A stretch of 64,000 nt of DNA from Marinobacterium sp. Its GTDB lineage: Bacteria > Pseudomonadota > Gammaproteobacteria > Pseudomonadales > Balneatricaceae. The notes below the pieces were generated by a model. The model saw nothing but the letters and a program-made list of their open reading frames with translations. It ran no database searches and was not told where the DNA came from. Of this stretch, positions 19,195 through 30,256 are shown in pieces. Made by a program: the position numbers and the translations under genes. The DNA lies in contig JAUWAC010000002.1 of assembly GCA_030602245.1 (NCBI GenBank), positions 147,644-211,643 on the forward strand. The letters are read 5' to 3'. Positions within the stretch are counted from its first letter, which is position 1, and each line of letters begins with the position of its first letter.

Positions 19195-19830
19195 TCAGGC
19201 GGTGACCCAGAGCACCCAGGCGTCGTTTTCACCCACCGATACCAGCGCGTGCCCCATCTCGCAGTCGTAGTAGGCGCTGTCGCCGGTTTCGAGCCGGATC
19301 GGCTCATAGAATTCGGTGTACAGCATCAGCGGACCCTCAAGCACGTACAGAAACTCTTCGCCGTCGTGGCGTACCCATTCCCGGTACTCCTCGAACGAGC
19401 GCGCCCGCACCCGGGTGCGGTACGGGATCATCTTTTTACGCGTCAGTGCCGTGGCCAGCAATTCGTGTTCGTAGGTCGGGGTCGGGTGCGGACGCCCTTC
19501 GCCGGCACGTGTGATATCACGCCGGCCACCGCCGGAACGATCGCGCCGGGGCTGGGTGAACAGCTGCGGGATATCGATACCCAGGCCGTTGACCAGCTTG
19601 GTGACAGCGCTGAAGGTGGGGGAGATCTGTTCGTTTTCGATCTTCGACAGGGTCGAGCGTGCCAGCCCGGTGAGCTTGCTCGCCTCTTCCAGTGTCAGGT
19701 TCTGGCTCAGCCGTATCTCGCGCACACGCTGGCCGAGCTGCAGTGGTTCGACACGGGCCTCGCTATCGGCACGTTCGATCTGCAGTGACTGTTTGTCGGA
19801 CTGTAGAAAATGGGGCCGATCGGTCATCAT
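19195..19830 (-). CDS. XRE-type regulator with C-terminal cupin sensor
   Basis: The protein of 211 aa has a helix-turn-helix at about residues 33-88 (VREIRLSQNLTLEEASKLTGLARSTLSKIENEQ, in two parts) and a cupin fold from about 140 to the end (GEEFLYVLEGPL...LETGDSAYYDCEMGHAL). This is the HTH-cupin group of one-component regulators that includes PuuR and SutR; members sense amino acids, polyamines or sulfur compounds. A proline- and arginine-rich linker joins the parts. It stands alone, 76 bp from DUF2058 on the same strand. The start may be either of two adjacent ATGs. Confidence 0.9.
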   Translation of the reverse strand: MMTDRPHFLQSDKQSLQIERADSEARVEPLQLGQRVREIRLSQNLTLEEASKLTGLARSTLSKIENEQISPTFSAVTKLVNGLGIDIPQLFTQPRRDRSGGGRRDITRAGEGRPHPTPTYEHELLATALTRKKMIPYRTRVRARSFEEYREWVRHDGEEFLYVLEGPLMLYTEFYEPIRLETGDSAYYDCEMGHALVSVGENDAWVLWVTA

Positions 19831-19906
19831 CCGCTCCGTCGGGGAAACTCTTGCGGCCTAAAGGAAACTCTATGGCGGCCAGTATAGCCGCACTGTCCGG
19901 ATCGGA

Positions 19907-20437
19907 TCACCACATCAGATCATCGGGAATCTTGTAGTCCGCGTAAGGGTCGTCTTCTGCAGGCTGTTCCGGCTCCGGCCGCGGCAGCACCACATCCGGC
20001 AGGCGCTGGCGGATACGCTCGGCGGTCTCGGCCGGGATCAGATGGTAGTTGCCGTCGAAGAACGCGATCAGCAGCTGGCCGCGGGCAAGCTGTCCGAGCA
20101 GGGCGTCATTGATCCACAGCTGCTTGACCTTTTTCTCGTGCACGAAGTTGTAACGGGTTTCACCATCCTTCGGTCGCGGCACTGAATGCTGTGCGATCAG
20201 CTGACGTACCTCGGCGGTGGCAGCTTTCTGTGCCTGTTCCGCCTGCCGCTGTCGGTTCAGTTCGCGGTCTTTTGCCGCCTTCTCGCGACGGGCGGCTTCC
20301 AGCGCGGCTTGCTGGCTTTGAGCATCTTCCGGGGCCTGGCCTTTCTTCTGCTTCTTCTTTGCCTGCTTGGCCTTCTTCGCCTGCTCCTTGCTTGCAACGC
20401 CGGCCTTGAGTAGCTGTTCCTGAAGTGAAATCGCCAT
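19907..20437 (-). CDS. DUF2058 family protein (YaiL-like)
   Basis: The protein of 176 aa begins MAISLQEQLLKAGVASKEQAKKAKQ, continues with a lysine- and alanine-rich helical stretch of about 75 residues, and then a compact domain with RYNFVHEKKVKQLWI and GQLLIAFFDGNYHLIP. This layout is that of the YaiL/DUF2058 family, small nucleic-acid-associated proteins of unclear role. The basic helix would suit RNA or ribosome contact. It is divergent from the RhtB exporter gene across 222 bp in which I see no other gene. Confidence 0.85.
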   Translation of the reverse strand: MAISLQEQLLKAGVASKEQAKKAKQAKKKQKKGQAPEDAQSQQAALEAARREKAAKDRELNRQRQAEQAQKAATAEVRQLIAQHSVPRPKDGETRYNFVHEKKVKQLWINDALLGQLARGQLLIAFFDGNYHLIPAETAERIRQRLPDVVLPRPEPEQPAEDDPYADYKIPDDLMW

Positions 20438-20659
20438 CGTTAAATAACCCGAAACTAGTCGTTACCCGAAAAAGTGAGGTGAATCCAAAACGCGAAACTA
20501 TACCGGATACGCCCGCTGTATGCAGTGCCGAGAACGGCATCAATGGCCACTGTGCGCGCGGGATCGGCAGTATGCGAGGGTGTGTGACACCGCTGCGTAC
20601 AGCATAGATAATGGCGGCTGGCCGAAACTGAAAAAACGCTTTGAAACAAGGATACGTCG

Positions 20660-21274
20660 ATGTCACTGATGCTGTGGAGCTCGCTGTTTCTGGTCTGCCT
20701 GATGGGCGCCATGTCGCCGGGGCCCAGTCTGGCCGTGGTGCTGCGCGAAACGGTGCGCAACAGCCGCCGACATGGCGTGGTGGCGGGCCTTGCACACGCA
20801 CTCGGGGTCGGGCTCTGGGCATTCCTGACGGTGCAGGGGCTCGCGCTGCTGGTGGCGCAGCACCAGACCCTTTACATGGCACTGAGCTGGGGCGGAGCGG
20901 CCTATCTGGCGTGGATGGGGATTCAGGCGTGGCGCCATGCCGGCGAGTCGCGGGTGCTCGACATCGGCGAGGGCAAGGTGCACACCCTGTTCAGCGCGGC
21001 CCGCGCCGGCGCCCTGATCTCGCTGTTGAACCCGAAGCTGGCACTGTTCTTCATGGCCCTGTTTTCCCAGTTCGTCAGCGCCGAGCAGAGTCTGCTGGCG
21101 CAGTGGGTGATGATCCTGACCGCGACCATCGTCGACGGTGCCTGGTATACGCTGGTTGCCCTGCTGCTGTCTCAGCCGCGCCTGCTGAGCGCCCTGCGCC
21201 GCCGCGCCGCGCTGGTCGAACGCGCCACCGGCACGATTCTGCTCGGGCTCGCCGTGCGGGTCGTGACGTTGTGA
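20660..21274 (+). CDS. LysE/RhtB-family amino-acid exporter
   Basis: The protein of 204 aa is hydrophobic, with about six membrane helices, and shows the family's first-helix motif MSPGPSLAVVLRE and SLLNPKLALFFMALF in the middle. Family members export homoserine, threonine, leucine or similar amino acids driven by the proton gradient. It is a single gene; the ycjX start is 72 bp downstream. The exact substrate cannot be deduced. Confidence 0.9.
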   Translation: MSLMLWSSLFLVCLMGAMSPGPSLAVVLRETVRNSRRHGVVAGLAHALGVGLWAFLTVQGLALLVAQHQTLYMALSWGGAAYLAWMGIQAWRHAGESRVLDIGEGKVHTLFSAARAGALISLLNPKLALFFMALFSQFVSAEQSLLAQWVMILTATIVDGAWYTLVALLLSQPRLLSALRRRAALVERATGTILLGLAVRVVTL

Positions 21275-21316
21275 CAGTTGACACTTTAAGCATCGTTTCA
21301 GACTGAATCTGTCACA
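21270..21316. promoter_or_regulatory. Dyad and -35-like element upstream of ycjX
   Basis: TGTGACAG (21270-21277) and CTGTCACA (21309-21316) are perfect inverted repeats 31 bases apart, and a consensus -35 box TTGACA (21278-21283) directly follows the first arm. The expected -10 position (GACTGA) is poor, which suggests an activated promoter. The first arm overlaps the end of the exporter gene. Confidence 0.4.
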
Positions 21317-21346
21317 CTGAAGGCAAACCCCGATACAGGATGCCCC

Positions 21347-22786
21347 ATGGGAATTGGACGCAAGCTGAAAGGCTGGATGGGTGAGGAACGGGCCGAGGCG
21401 CTGCGTGAGCGGCTGCATGAGGTGGCCGAACAGAGTACAGAGCGTCATCTGCGGCTGGCCGTGACCGGGCTGAGTCAGAGTGGCAAGACGGTGTTTATTA
21501 CGGCGCTGGCTCATCACCTGCTGCAGGCGCATCGCAGTGTCTCGCTGCCGTTTTTCGAGGTGGCCGCCAGTGGTCGTATCGTCAGTACCCGCGATCTGAG
21601 CCCGACGGCGCCACGGCCGTTTCCGTTGCAATCAGCGCTGGCGCGGCTGGCACAGGAGCCGCCCGCCTGGCCCGCGTCGACCGAGGATCTGTCTGAGGTG
21701 CGACTGGCGATTCGTTATCGCCGCACGGCCGGCTTGCGCCGTCTGCTCAGTGAAACCGGTACGCTGTACCTCGATATCATCGATTACCCCGGTGAATGGC
21801 TGCTGGATCTGCCGATGCTGACGCTCGACTACGCGGGTTGGTGTGCGCAGCAGGCACAGCTGTTTGCGGTGGAGCCTCGGGCATCTGTGGCTGAGCAGTG
21901 GCTGGCACAGGTGCGTGCAATCGACTGGAGTGCACCAGCCGATCGGCAACAGATTCGCGATCTGAGTCAGTCATTTGCCGATCTGCTGCAGCAGCTGCGC
22001 GCCGATCCGCACGCGCTGAGTCTGCTGCAGCCGGGGCGGCTTGTGTTACCCGGTGCGCTGGCCGGGGATGAGCGTCTGGCGCTGTTTCCGCTTCCGGTGG
22101 CAGAGTGGCCTGCCGGGGGCTGGCCGCCCGGCAGCGGCGGCGAGCTGCTGAGTCAGCGTTACGCAGGCTATCGCGACGACGTGGTGAAGCCGTTTTATAC
22201 CCGCCATTTTGCGCGCTTTGATCGTCAGATCGTGCTCGTGGACTGTCTGAAAACGCTGAACCGGGGCGAGCACTGTTTTGATGACATGAAGCGGGCGCTG
22301 ACATCGATTCTGCAGAGTTTCAATTACGGCCGCTCCGGCTTTTTGCGGCGTCTGTTCAGTCCGCGCATCGATCGCGTGCTGTTTGCGTCCACCAAAGCAG
22401 ATCATGTCACCGCGAATCAGCACCATAATCTGGACCGTTTTCTGGAGCTTATTATTCAGGACGCGCAGCGGGATATCCGCTTCGAGGGCATCGAGACCCG
22501 CTGCCTCGCGCTGTCATCGGTGCGTTCGACGCAGGCGGCCGAAGCGCAGGTGGATGGGCAGACACTTTCCTGTCTGCGGGGCTGGCGCAAGTCGGATGGT
22601 GAAGAGGTGGCGCTGTTCCCCGGCGAGGTGCCGACCGAGCTGCCGCGGCCGCAAGACTGGAATGACGAGCGCTTCCGCTTTATCGATTTCGCGCCGCGCC
22701 GGTTACCGTTGAATGATCTGCAGGCGAAACATCATATTCGTCTGGATCAGGTGCTCGAATACATGATGGGGGATCTGTTTCGATGA
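21347..22786 (+). CDS. ycjX: YcjX family P-loop protein
   Basis: The protein of 479 aa carries a P-loop close to its N-terminus (VTGLSQSGKTVFITALAHHLL), the conserved DIIDYPGEWLLDLP that serves as the switch/Walker B region, and the C-terminal FIDFAPRRLPLNDL. This is the DUF463/YcjX family of GTP- or ATP-binding proteins, stress-induced in enterobacteria and usually paired with YcjF. The same pairing holds here, with a 4-bp ATGA overlap. The molecular function of the pair is not established. Confidence 0.93.
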   Translation: MGIGRKLKGWMGEERAEALRERLHEVAEQSTERHLRLAVTGLSQSGKTVFITALAHHLLQAHRSVSLPFFEVAASGRIVSTRDLSPTAPRPFPLQSALARLAQEPPAWPASTEDLSEVRLAIRYRRTAGLRRLLSETGTLYLDIIDYPGEWLLDLPMLTLDYAGWCAQQAQLFAVEPRASVAEQWLAQVRAIDWSAPADRQQIRDLSQSFADLLQQLRADPHALSLLQPGRLVLPGALAGDERLALFPLPVAEWPAGGWPPGSGGELLSQRYAGYRDDVVKPFYTRHFARFDRQIVLVDCLKTLNRGEHCFDDMKRALTSILQSFNYGRSGFLRRLFSPRIDRVLFASTKADHVTANQHHNLDRFLELIIQDAQRDIRFEGIETRCLALSSVRSTQAAEAQVDGQTLSCLRGWRKSDGEEVALFPGEVPTELPRPQDWNDERFRFIDFAPRRLPLNDLQAKHHIRLDQVLEYMMGDLFR

Positions 22787-23805
22787 GCGGTGATACGCAG
22801 TGGCAGAAGCCACGTTATCTGGAGCCGGATCAGTTGGCACAGACCCCGGCGCGCGATGAGCAGGTACGTGCTCGCGAGCTGCCGCTGACAGCAGTATCGG
22901 ATGTGGCCGAGGATGAGTCATCGCCGGCAACCGTTTCCGCAGCCCCGTCACAACCGCGCCGATCCCGCGGGCGTCGTCTGTTTGCGCTGTCGATCGGCGG
23001 GCTGCTGACGGCCGGTGTCGGGATCGAGCTGTACCGGCTGCTGCAGTGGGGCTTTGCCACCCATCCGTGGCTCGGTGCAGGACTGTCCGGGCTGCTCGCG
23101 CTGGCGCTGATCAGTGGCGGGACGCAGGTGTGGCGAAGTCTGCGCGGATTGCGGCAGTTGCGTCAGACCGAGGCGTTGCAGCAGCAGGCCGAGCGACTGC
23201 TGCTGCACAGCGGTCAGGGGCAGGCGAGTCGGTTTCTGAAGCAGCTTGAGGTTCAGTATCAGCAGCGACCAGGTCATCAGACGCTGCTGGATGCGATCCG
23301 GGATCTGGACTCGGCCTACAGCGATGCGGAGGTGGTGCGTTATCTGTCGCGTCATGCGTTGACCGAGCAGGATGCCCGGGCCCGTCGCTGCGTGCAGCGC
23401 TACAGCATCGAATCCGGCGTGCTGGTGGCGCTCAGTCCGTGGGCAACGTTCGACATGTTGCTGGTGGGCTGGCGCAATCTGCGTATGCTGCGCGAGATCG
23501 CGGCGATCTACGGTATTGCACCCGGCGCCGCGGCGCAGTGGGCGCTGTTGCGGCGCGTGCTGCACAGTCTGGCGTTTGCCGGCGCCAGTGAAATGGCGAT
23601 CGATGCCGGCTCGGCGGCGCTGGGCAGTTCGCTGACGTCGACGTTGTCGGCGCGGGCCGGACAGGGGCTGGGGGCCGGGCTGTTTACTGCACGTACCGGC
23701 GTTGAGGCGCTGCGGCTGTGTCGACCGTTGCCGCAGGTGGTGCGTGAGGAACCGCTGCTCAAGGCGGTGGCCAGCGGCATTGTCGAGCGTCTGGGGCGGG
23801 GCTGA
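22783..23805 (+). CDS. ycjF: YcjF family membrane protein (DUF697)
   Basis: The 340-aa protein has a proline- and charge-rich N-terminal 65 residues, two close membrane helices at about 68-115 (LFALSIGGLLTAGVGIELY and GLSGLLALALISGG), and a C-terminal DUF697 domain with SIESGVLVALSPWATFDMLLV. It belongs with YcjX and is translationally coupled to it. The domain also occurs in GTPase-linked membrane proteins. Role unknown beyond a stress or envelope association in related bacteria. Confidence 0.92.
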   Translation: MSGDTQWQKPRYLEPDQLAQTPARDEQVRARELPLTAVSDVAEDESSPATVSAAPSQPRRSRGRRLFALSIGGLLTAGVGIELYRLLQWGFATHPWLGAGLSGLLALALISGGTQVWRSLRGLRQLRQTEALQQQAERLLLHSGQGQASRFLKQLEVQYQQRPGHQTLLDAIRDLDSAYSDAEVVRYLSRHALTEQDARARRCVQRYSIESGVLVALSPWATFDMLLVGWRNLRMLREIAAIYGIAPGAAAQWALLRRVLHSLAFAGASEMAIDAGSAALGSSLTSTLSARAGQGLGAGLFTARTGVEALRLCRPLPQVVREEPLLKAVASGIVERLGRG

Positions 23806-23815
23806 AACATGCCGT

Positions 23816-23844
23816 TTGCAATCGCCTGCCGGGCTGCTTATACT
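23816..23844 (+). promoter_or_regulatory. Sigma-70 promoter of the 4.5S RNA gene
   Basis: TTGCAA (23816-23821), exactly 17 bases, then TATACT (23839-23844) make a strong promoter. The GC-only discriminator (GCGCGCC) that follows is typical of stable-RNA promoters under stringent control. Transcription would start near 23851 and give a 5' leader of about 57 nt to be removed, as RNase P does for 4.5S precursors. Confidence 0.75.
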
Positions 23845-23907
23845 GCGCGCCTGTTTCGGGTTGTACACGTCCAGTGCGGCCCGGGATAAGGCGCAAAGCC
23901 GCGTTAT

Positions 23908-24019
23908 GGCGGCTCTGCCGGTCCTCTCGCAACGATACGCCGTGAACCTGGTCAGGCCCGGAAGGGAGCAGCCACAGCGGCCGATTCGTGTGCCGGGATG
24001 TCAGGCTGGTGGAGTCGCC
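23908..24019 (+). ncRNA. ffs: Signal recognition particle RNA (4.5S RNA)
   Basis: The 112-nt segment contains the universal SRP core: ACCTGGTCAGGCCCGGAAGG with its GGAA tetraloop, then AGCAGCC and GTGTGCCGGGATGT. The ends pair with each other over 12 positions (23908-23919 with 24008-24019, allowing G-U pairs), which sets the boundaries. It is the short bacterial form without an Alu domain. The RNA binds Ffh and directs membrane proteins to FtsY. A T-rich run after 24019 may end transcription against the converging diguanylate cyclase gene. Confidence 0.95.
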
Positions 24020-24030
24020 CCCAGTTTCTC

Positions 24031-25056
24031 TCACTTCTTTCCGCTTTTTTTCTGCTGTTCGGTACGACTGAGCACAATCTGATTGCGTCCGCTGTTCTTG
24101 GCCTCGTACAGGGCGGCGTCTGCGCGTTGCAGCAGACTGTCGTAGTCGTCGTGCGGATAGAGTCGGGTGACGCCCGCGCTGACCGTCAGTGACAGCGACT
24201 GCTCACCGGGTGTCGTGAAGCGGGTGTTGACGAACGCGTTGTGGATACGCTGCGCGGCTTGCATCGCCGCCTGTTCGTCGATGAACGGCATCAGCAGAAT
24301 GAACTCTTCGCCGCCGTAGCGAAAGCCGGTATCCGATTCACGCAGATTGTTGCGGATGATGCTGCCGAAGCCGCGCAACACTTCATCACCGAACAGGTGG
24401 CCGTGGGTGTCGTTGACCTCCTTGAAGTGGTCAAGATCAAACATCGCCAGCGCCATCGGCTGATCGTAGCGGGTACAGAGCTTGATCTGGTGCTCGACCT
24501 CCCGGCGCAGCTGGCGTGCGTTGTAGAGCTGGGTCAGATCGTCGGTGACACTGAGGCGACGGTAGCGTTTTTCGCTTTCCCGCAGCTTGTGCTCGGCCTG
24601 TTTGCGGGCGCTGATGCTGACCAGTGTCTCGATCGCTCCGGCGATCTGTTGATTCTGGTCCAGCAGCGGCGCGGCGGTGAAGGAGAGCCATTCGCCCTGC
24701 GCGCCCATCTCCGGGAAGAAATCCTCCGCCTCCCAGGCACCCTGAATCAGTTTCGATGCGTGGTACTTGGCCGGGTAGAACTGCTCCAGCTGTTCGGTGT
24801 GGGCGTGGTCGATGATCAGGTCCGCCAGCGTCGGCCGCGGGTGGGAATAGAACGGCATCCACTGGTTGGAGGTGCCGACCATCTGCTCGGCACCCAGACC
24901 GGTCAGGTGTGCCAGTGCCTGGTTCCAGTGGGTGATGACGTGATGTCGATCGATGACGAACGCGGGGATCGCCAGTTTGTTGATCAGTTCTTCCGGGGCG
25001 ATCGTATCGGCTCCCGCGGGGACTGTCCCGTTGGCTCCAGCTGGGTTGGCAAGCAT
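24031..25056 (-). CDS. PAS-GGDEF diguanylate cyclase
   Basis: The protein of 341 aa has a PAS domain at about residues 25-150 (AFVIDRHHVITHWNQALAHLTG) and a GGDEF domain with GGEEF at 248-252, preceded at the right distance by the inhibitory I-site RESD (239-242). VTDDLTQLYNARQL opens the domain. It should make cyclic di-GMP from two GTPs and be inhibited by its product. No membrane helix or EAL domain is present, so the PAS domain senses a cytoplasmic signal. An upstream in-frame TTG at 25062 is possible, but the ATG at 25056 has AAAGG nearby. Confidence 0.94.
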   Translation of the reverse strand: MLANPAGANGTVPAGADTIAPEELINKLAIPAFVIDRHHVITHWNQALAHLTGLGAEQMVGTSNQWMPFYSHPRPTLADLIIDHAHTEQLEQFYPAKYHASKLIQGAWEAEDFFPEMGAQGEWLSFTAAPLLDQNQQIAGAIETLVSISARKQAEHKLRESEKRYRRLSVTDDLTQLYNARQLRREVEHQIKLCTRYDQPMALAMFDLDHFKEVNDTHGHLFGDEVLRGFGSIIRNNLRESDTGFRYGGEEFILLMPFIDEQAAMQAAQRIHNAFVNTRFTTPGEQSLSLTVSAGVTRLYPHDDYDSLLQRADAALYEAKNSGRNQIVLSRTEQQKKSGKK

Positions 25057-25266
25057 CGGCAACCTTTTTTTACTGCACCGGCGCGCGGCACTGTGCCGCG
25101 GACAGGTCTGACAAGGACTTTCTTACCCATACTAGTGTCGGGGTCTTGCCCCGCCATTAGAGAATAGTCGCAATTTGCCGATAGCGAAGCGTCTAACGAA
25201 TGCAGGGGCTCTCGTGCTACTATCTGCCCCTTGCACAACGAACAGACGCGAGCGGAACGAGGCACG

Positions 25267-27255
<1,989 letters not shown>

Positions 27256-27304
27256 GACAGCTTTTCGTGCAATAACGGTTTTTGTAATTGAAGAGGTACC
27301 GGAG

Positions 27305-27628
27305 ATGATGAAAGGCATGGGGAACCTGATGAAGCAGGCCCAGAAGATGCAGGAAGAGATGCAGAAGGCGCAGGAAGAGATCGCCAACGCCGAGGTCACC
27401 GGCGAGTCCGGCGCCGGCCTTGTCAGCATCGTCATGAACGGTCGTCACGATGTCAAAAAGGTGTCGATCGATGACAGCCTGATGGAAGAGGAGAAGGAGA
27501 TCCTCGAAGATCTGATCGCCGCGGCGGTGAACGATGCCGTGCGCAAGATCGAGCACAATACTCAGGAGCGGATGTCCAGTCTGACCGCCGGCATGGGTAT
27601 GCCGCCGGGCTTCAAGATGCCGTTCTGA
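27305..27628 (+). CDS. ybaB: YbaB/EbfC nucleoid-associated protein
   Basis: The protein of 107 aa begins [20 protein letters not shown] and ends with [12 protein letters not shown], both typical of YbaB. It forms a tweezer-like dimer that binds DNA and is found between dnaX and recR in most proteobacteria. Here it is 49 bp after dnaX and one base before recR. Adjacent ATGs at 27305 and 27308 are both possible starts. Confidence 0.96.
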   Translation: MMKGMGNLMKQAQKMQEEMQKAQEEIANAEVTGESGAGLVSIVMNGRHDVKKVSIDDSLMEEEKEILEDLIAAAVNDAVRKIEHNTQERMSSLTAGMGMPPGFKMPF

Positions 27629-27629
27629 T

Positions 27630-28229
27630 ATGGCATTCAGTCCGTTACTTCAGAATCTGATCAGCGCGCTGCGCTGTCTGCCCGGTGTCGGCCCCAAGTC
27701 GGCCCAGCGGATGGCGCTGCACCTGCTGGAGCGGGAGCGGGATGCCGCGCTGACGCTGTCGCAGGCGCTGGTGGAGGCGGTGGAGAATATCGGCGAGTGC
27801 AGCGAATGCCGCACATTGTCGGAAGACCCGGTCTGTGAGATCTGCGCCAGCGCCTCGCGTGACCGTTCGCTGCTGTGCGTACTGGAGTCGCCGGTGGATA
27901 TGCTCGCCGTCGAGCAGACCGGGGGCTACAACGGTACCTATTTCGTGCTCAAGGGGCACCTGTCTCCGATCGATGGGATCGGCCCCGATGCGCTGGGCAT
28001 CGACCAGCTGGTCGAGCGCGTCTCTCAGGGCGAGGTCAAGGAGCTGATTCTGGCGACCAACCCCACCGTGGAAGGGGAGGCGACCTCCCACTACATTGTC
28101 GAGCAGCTCAAAGATGATCCGGTTCGCATCACCCGCATCGCACACGGTGTGCCGGTGGGGGGGGAGCTGGAATACGTCGATGGCGGTACGCTGGCGCATG
28201 CGCTGGCCGGTCGTCGGTCGCTGCGATAA
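27630..28229 (+). CDS. recR: Recombination mediator RecR
   Basis: The protein of 199 aa shows the helix-hairpin-helix [20 protein letters not shown], the four-cysteine zinc finger ([16 protein letters not shown]) and the Toprim domain ([26 protein letters not shown]). RecR, with RecO (and RecF), loads RecA on gapped DNA. It is the third gene of the dnaX operon, one base after ybaB. Confidence 0.97.
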   Translation: MAFSPLLQNLISALRCLPGVGPKSAQRMALHLLERERDAALTLSQALVEAVENIGECSECRTLSEDPVCEICASASRDRSLLCVLESPVDMLAVEQTGGYNGTYFVLKGHLSPIDGIGPDALGIDQLVERVSQGEVKELILATNPTVEGEATSHYIVEQLKDDPVRITRIAHGVPVGGELEYVDGGTLAHALAGRRSLR

Positions 28230-28238
28230 GGAACGTAC

Positions 28239-29423
28239 ATGAACCAAGCGCTCGCGGACTGGGATTGGCGTCAACTGGAACAATCGGCGCAGCAGCCGTG
28301 CTGGATCCGGGACAGTGCGACGCTGGCCGACTGCTGCGCCCGATGGCGGCAGCTGTCGATGGTGGCGCTGGATACGGAATTCATGCGGGTGGATACCTTC
28401 TACCCGCGCCCGGGTCTGATTCAGCTGGCGGATGCGCAGCAGTGCTACCTGATCGATCCGCTGACCATCGAGGATTTCAGCGCGTTTGTCGAACTGATGG
28501 CCGATGAGCGCGTGCTCAAGGTCGTGCATGCCGGCAGCGAAGATCTGGAACTGATGCTCAACAGCTACGGCGTGCTGCCCGAACCGCTGTTCGATACCCA
28601 GATCGCGGCGGCCTTCGCCGGCTGGGGCTTCAGTATGGGGTTGCAGCGCCTGGTCGATCATGCGCTCGGCGTTCAGATCGGCAAGGGGGAAACCACGTCC
28701 GACTGGCTGCAGCGCCCGCTGAGCCCGGAGCAGGAGCTGTATGCGGCACTCGATGTGGCTTATTTGCCGGCGATTGCCCTGCAGCTGCGTGCGCAGCTGG
28801 AGCAGTCGGGCCGGCTCGCCTGGGTTGCCGAGGAGTGTGCCGAGCAGCGTCGAGCCGTCATCGATACCGACCCGCAGGGCTGGAGCTATTATCAGCGCTT
28901 CAGTCAGGTGTGGAATATCTCCGACGTGAAGCGGGCCGGCCTGCGAGATCTGACGGCCTGGCGCGAGCAGGCGTGTCGTGCCCGTGATATCCCGCGCAAC
29001 CGTATTCTGCGCAACCAGCATCTGCTGTCGATCATCGAACGCTGGCCGACGACTTTGCAGGAGCTGAATCGGGTGCCCGAGCTGCGCCGACGCGTGGTGC
29101 GGGAGGACGGTGAGGCGATTCTGGCCTGTCTGGCCGGGGCGGAACAGTCGGCGGCGGAGAATCCGCCGGCACCGATCCAGCGCCCGCTGCACTACGCCTG
29201 GAACAAGCGCATCAAGGCGCTGAAGGCGATCGGTCGTCAGGTTGCGGACGAGATCGATATCGCGGTGGAGGTGTTGCTGCGCAAGCGTGACATCGATGCC
29301 CTGATTCAAACCCGGGATGAAACCGGACAGTACAGTCTGCCGCCGAGCCTGTCGGGCTGGCGCAGGCCGCTGGTGGGGGATCGTCTGATCGCCCGTCTGA
29401 ACGAATTCGAACAAGAGACATGA
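28239..29423 (+). CDS. rnd: Ribonuclease D
   Basis: The protein of 394 aa starts with a DEDD exonuclease domain: VALDTEFMRVDTFYPRPGLIQ holds the first Asp-Glu pair, KVVHAGSEDLELM the next, and YAALDVAYL the last Asp. One or two HRDC domains follow (WNISDVKRAGLRDLTAWREQ...NRILRNQHLLSI). The enzyme trims the 3' ends of tRNA and other stable RNA precursors. It follows recR by 9 bp, so it is probably co-transcribed. Confidence 0.95.
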   Translation: MNQALADWDWRQLEQSAQQPCWIRDSATLADCCARWRQLSMVALDTEFMRVDTFYPRPGLIQLADAQQCYLIDPLTIEDFSAFVELMADERVLKVVHAGSEDLELMLNSYGVLPEPLFDTQIAAAFAGWGFSMGLQRLVDHALGVQIGKGETTSDWLQRPLSPEQELYAALDVAYLPAIALQLRAQLEQSGRLAWVAEECAEQRRAVIDTDPQGWSYYQRFSQVWNISDVKRAGLRDLTAWREQACRARDIPRNRILRNQHLLSIIERWPTTLQELNRVPELRRRVVREDGEAILACLAGAEQSAAENPPAPIQRPLHYAWNKRIKALKAIGRQVADEIDIAVEVLLRKRDIDALIQTRDETGQYSLPPSLSGWRRPLVGDRLIARLNEFEQET

Positions 29424-29424
29424 G

Positions 29425-29712
29425 ATGAAGATCTGCAGTATCTACAAGAGCCCGCGCAAGGACGAGATGTATCTCTACGTCGACAAGCGCGACGCGCTGA
29501 GCCGCGTGCCAGAACCGCTGCTGGAGATGTTTGGTCAGCCGCAGCATGTCATGGACATGCCGCTGAAGGCGGATCGCAAGCTGGCTCGGGTCGAGGCCAG
29601 CAAGGTGCTTGAAGGCATCGAAGAGAAAGGCTACTTCCTGCAGATGCCGCCGCCGAAAGAGGAATATCTGCTCGATCTGTATCAGGACCGTCCCGTGAGC
29701 GGGGTACGCTGA
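29425..29712 (+). CDS. ycgL: YcgL domain protein
   Basis: The protein of 95 aa, with MKICSIYKSPRKDEMYLYVDK at its start (residues 1-21, family signature) and GYFLQMPPPKEEYLLDLY near its end, belongs to the YcgL family (DUF709). The structure is known in the family but the function is not. It begins one base after rnd, and the next gene begins two bases later, so the three are tightly linked, as in pseudomonads. Confidence 0.93.
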   Translation: MKICSIYKSPRKDEMYLYVDKRDALSRVPEPLLEMFGQPQHVMDMPLKADRKLARVEASKVLEGIEEKGYFLQMPPPKEEYLLDLYQDRPVSGVR

Positions 29713-29714
29713 GC

Positions 29715-30158
29715 GTGTCGCAGGAAGTGTTCTGGCGCCGCAAGACACTGCGCGAAATGACACCGGCGGAGTGGGAGTCGCTGTGCGACGGTTGCGCCCT
29801 CTGTTGTCTGCACAAGGTGGAGGACGAAGATACGCAGGAGGTGTTCTACACCACCGTGGTCTGTCATCTGCTGGATCTGGACAACTGCCACTGCACCGAA
29901 TATCAGCGCCGCTGCCAGCTGGTGCCCAGCTGTATCAAGCTGGCGCCGGAGGATGTGGAGGCGTTCGAGTGGCTGCCACCGACCTGCGCCTACCGGCTGG
30001 TTCATGAAGGCAAGGATCTGCCGGAGTGGCATCCGCTGGTCAGCGGCGATAGGGAGAGCGTCATCCGCGCCAACGCCTCGGTACTGAGTTATTACGAAGT
30101 GCGTGATAACGAGATTCACGAAGAGGAGCTGATCAACTTCATCGTCGATGACAGTTGA
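29715..30158 (+). CDS. ycgN: YcgN family cysteine-cluster protein (UPF0260)
   Basis: The protein of 147 aa carries eight cysteines in the spacing typical of the zinc/iron-chelating CxxCxxCC family: LCDGCALCCLHK at the start, then VVCHLLDLDNCHC, RRCQLVPSC and PTCAY. The start is GTG at 29715, two bases after the ycgL stop. The function is unestablished; a metal site is likely. It is the last gene of the long dnaX-ycgN strand, followed by a strong terminator. Confidence 0.92.
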   Translation: MSQEVFWRRKTLREMTPAEWESLCDGCALCCLHKVEDEDTQEVFYTTVVCHLLDLDNCHCTEYQRRCQLVPSCIKLAPEDVEAFEWLPPTCAYRLVHEGKDLPEWHPLVSGDRESVIRANASVLSYYEVRDNEIHEEELINFIVDDS

Positions 30159-30211
30159 GGGCGTGCGCCGGGCCGGCGTGCCGAAGGGCGAATCGTCTGC
30201 CGGACGGGTAC

Positions 30212-30239
30212 AAAAAAGAGCGCCGAAGCGCTCTTTTTT
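30212..30239. terminator. Bidirectional terminator between ycgN and rpsA
   Basis: GAGCGC (30218-30223) and GCGCTC (30228-30233) pair around a CGAA loop. Six A residues lie before and six T residues after, so the same hairpin ends transcription on both strands. Confidence 0.95.
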
Positions 30240-30256
30240 AGTGCCTGATGAAAGAC

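Noticed and set aside
25084..25100. CGCGGCA-CTG-TGCCGCG hairpin upstream of the diguanylate cyclase as a terminator
   Set aside because: No T tract follows on either strand and there is no gene ending there; it may be an operator, but nothing more supports it.
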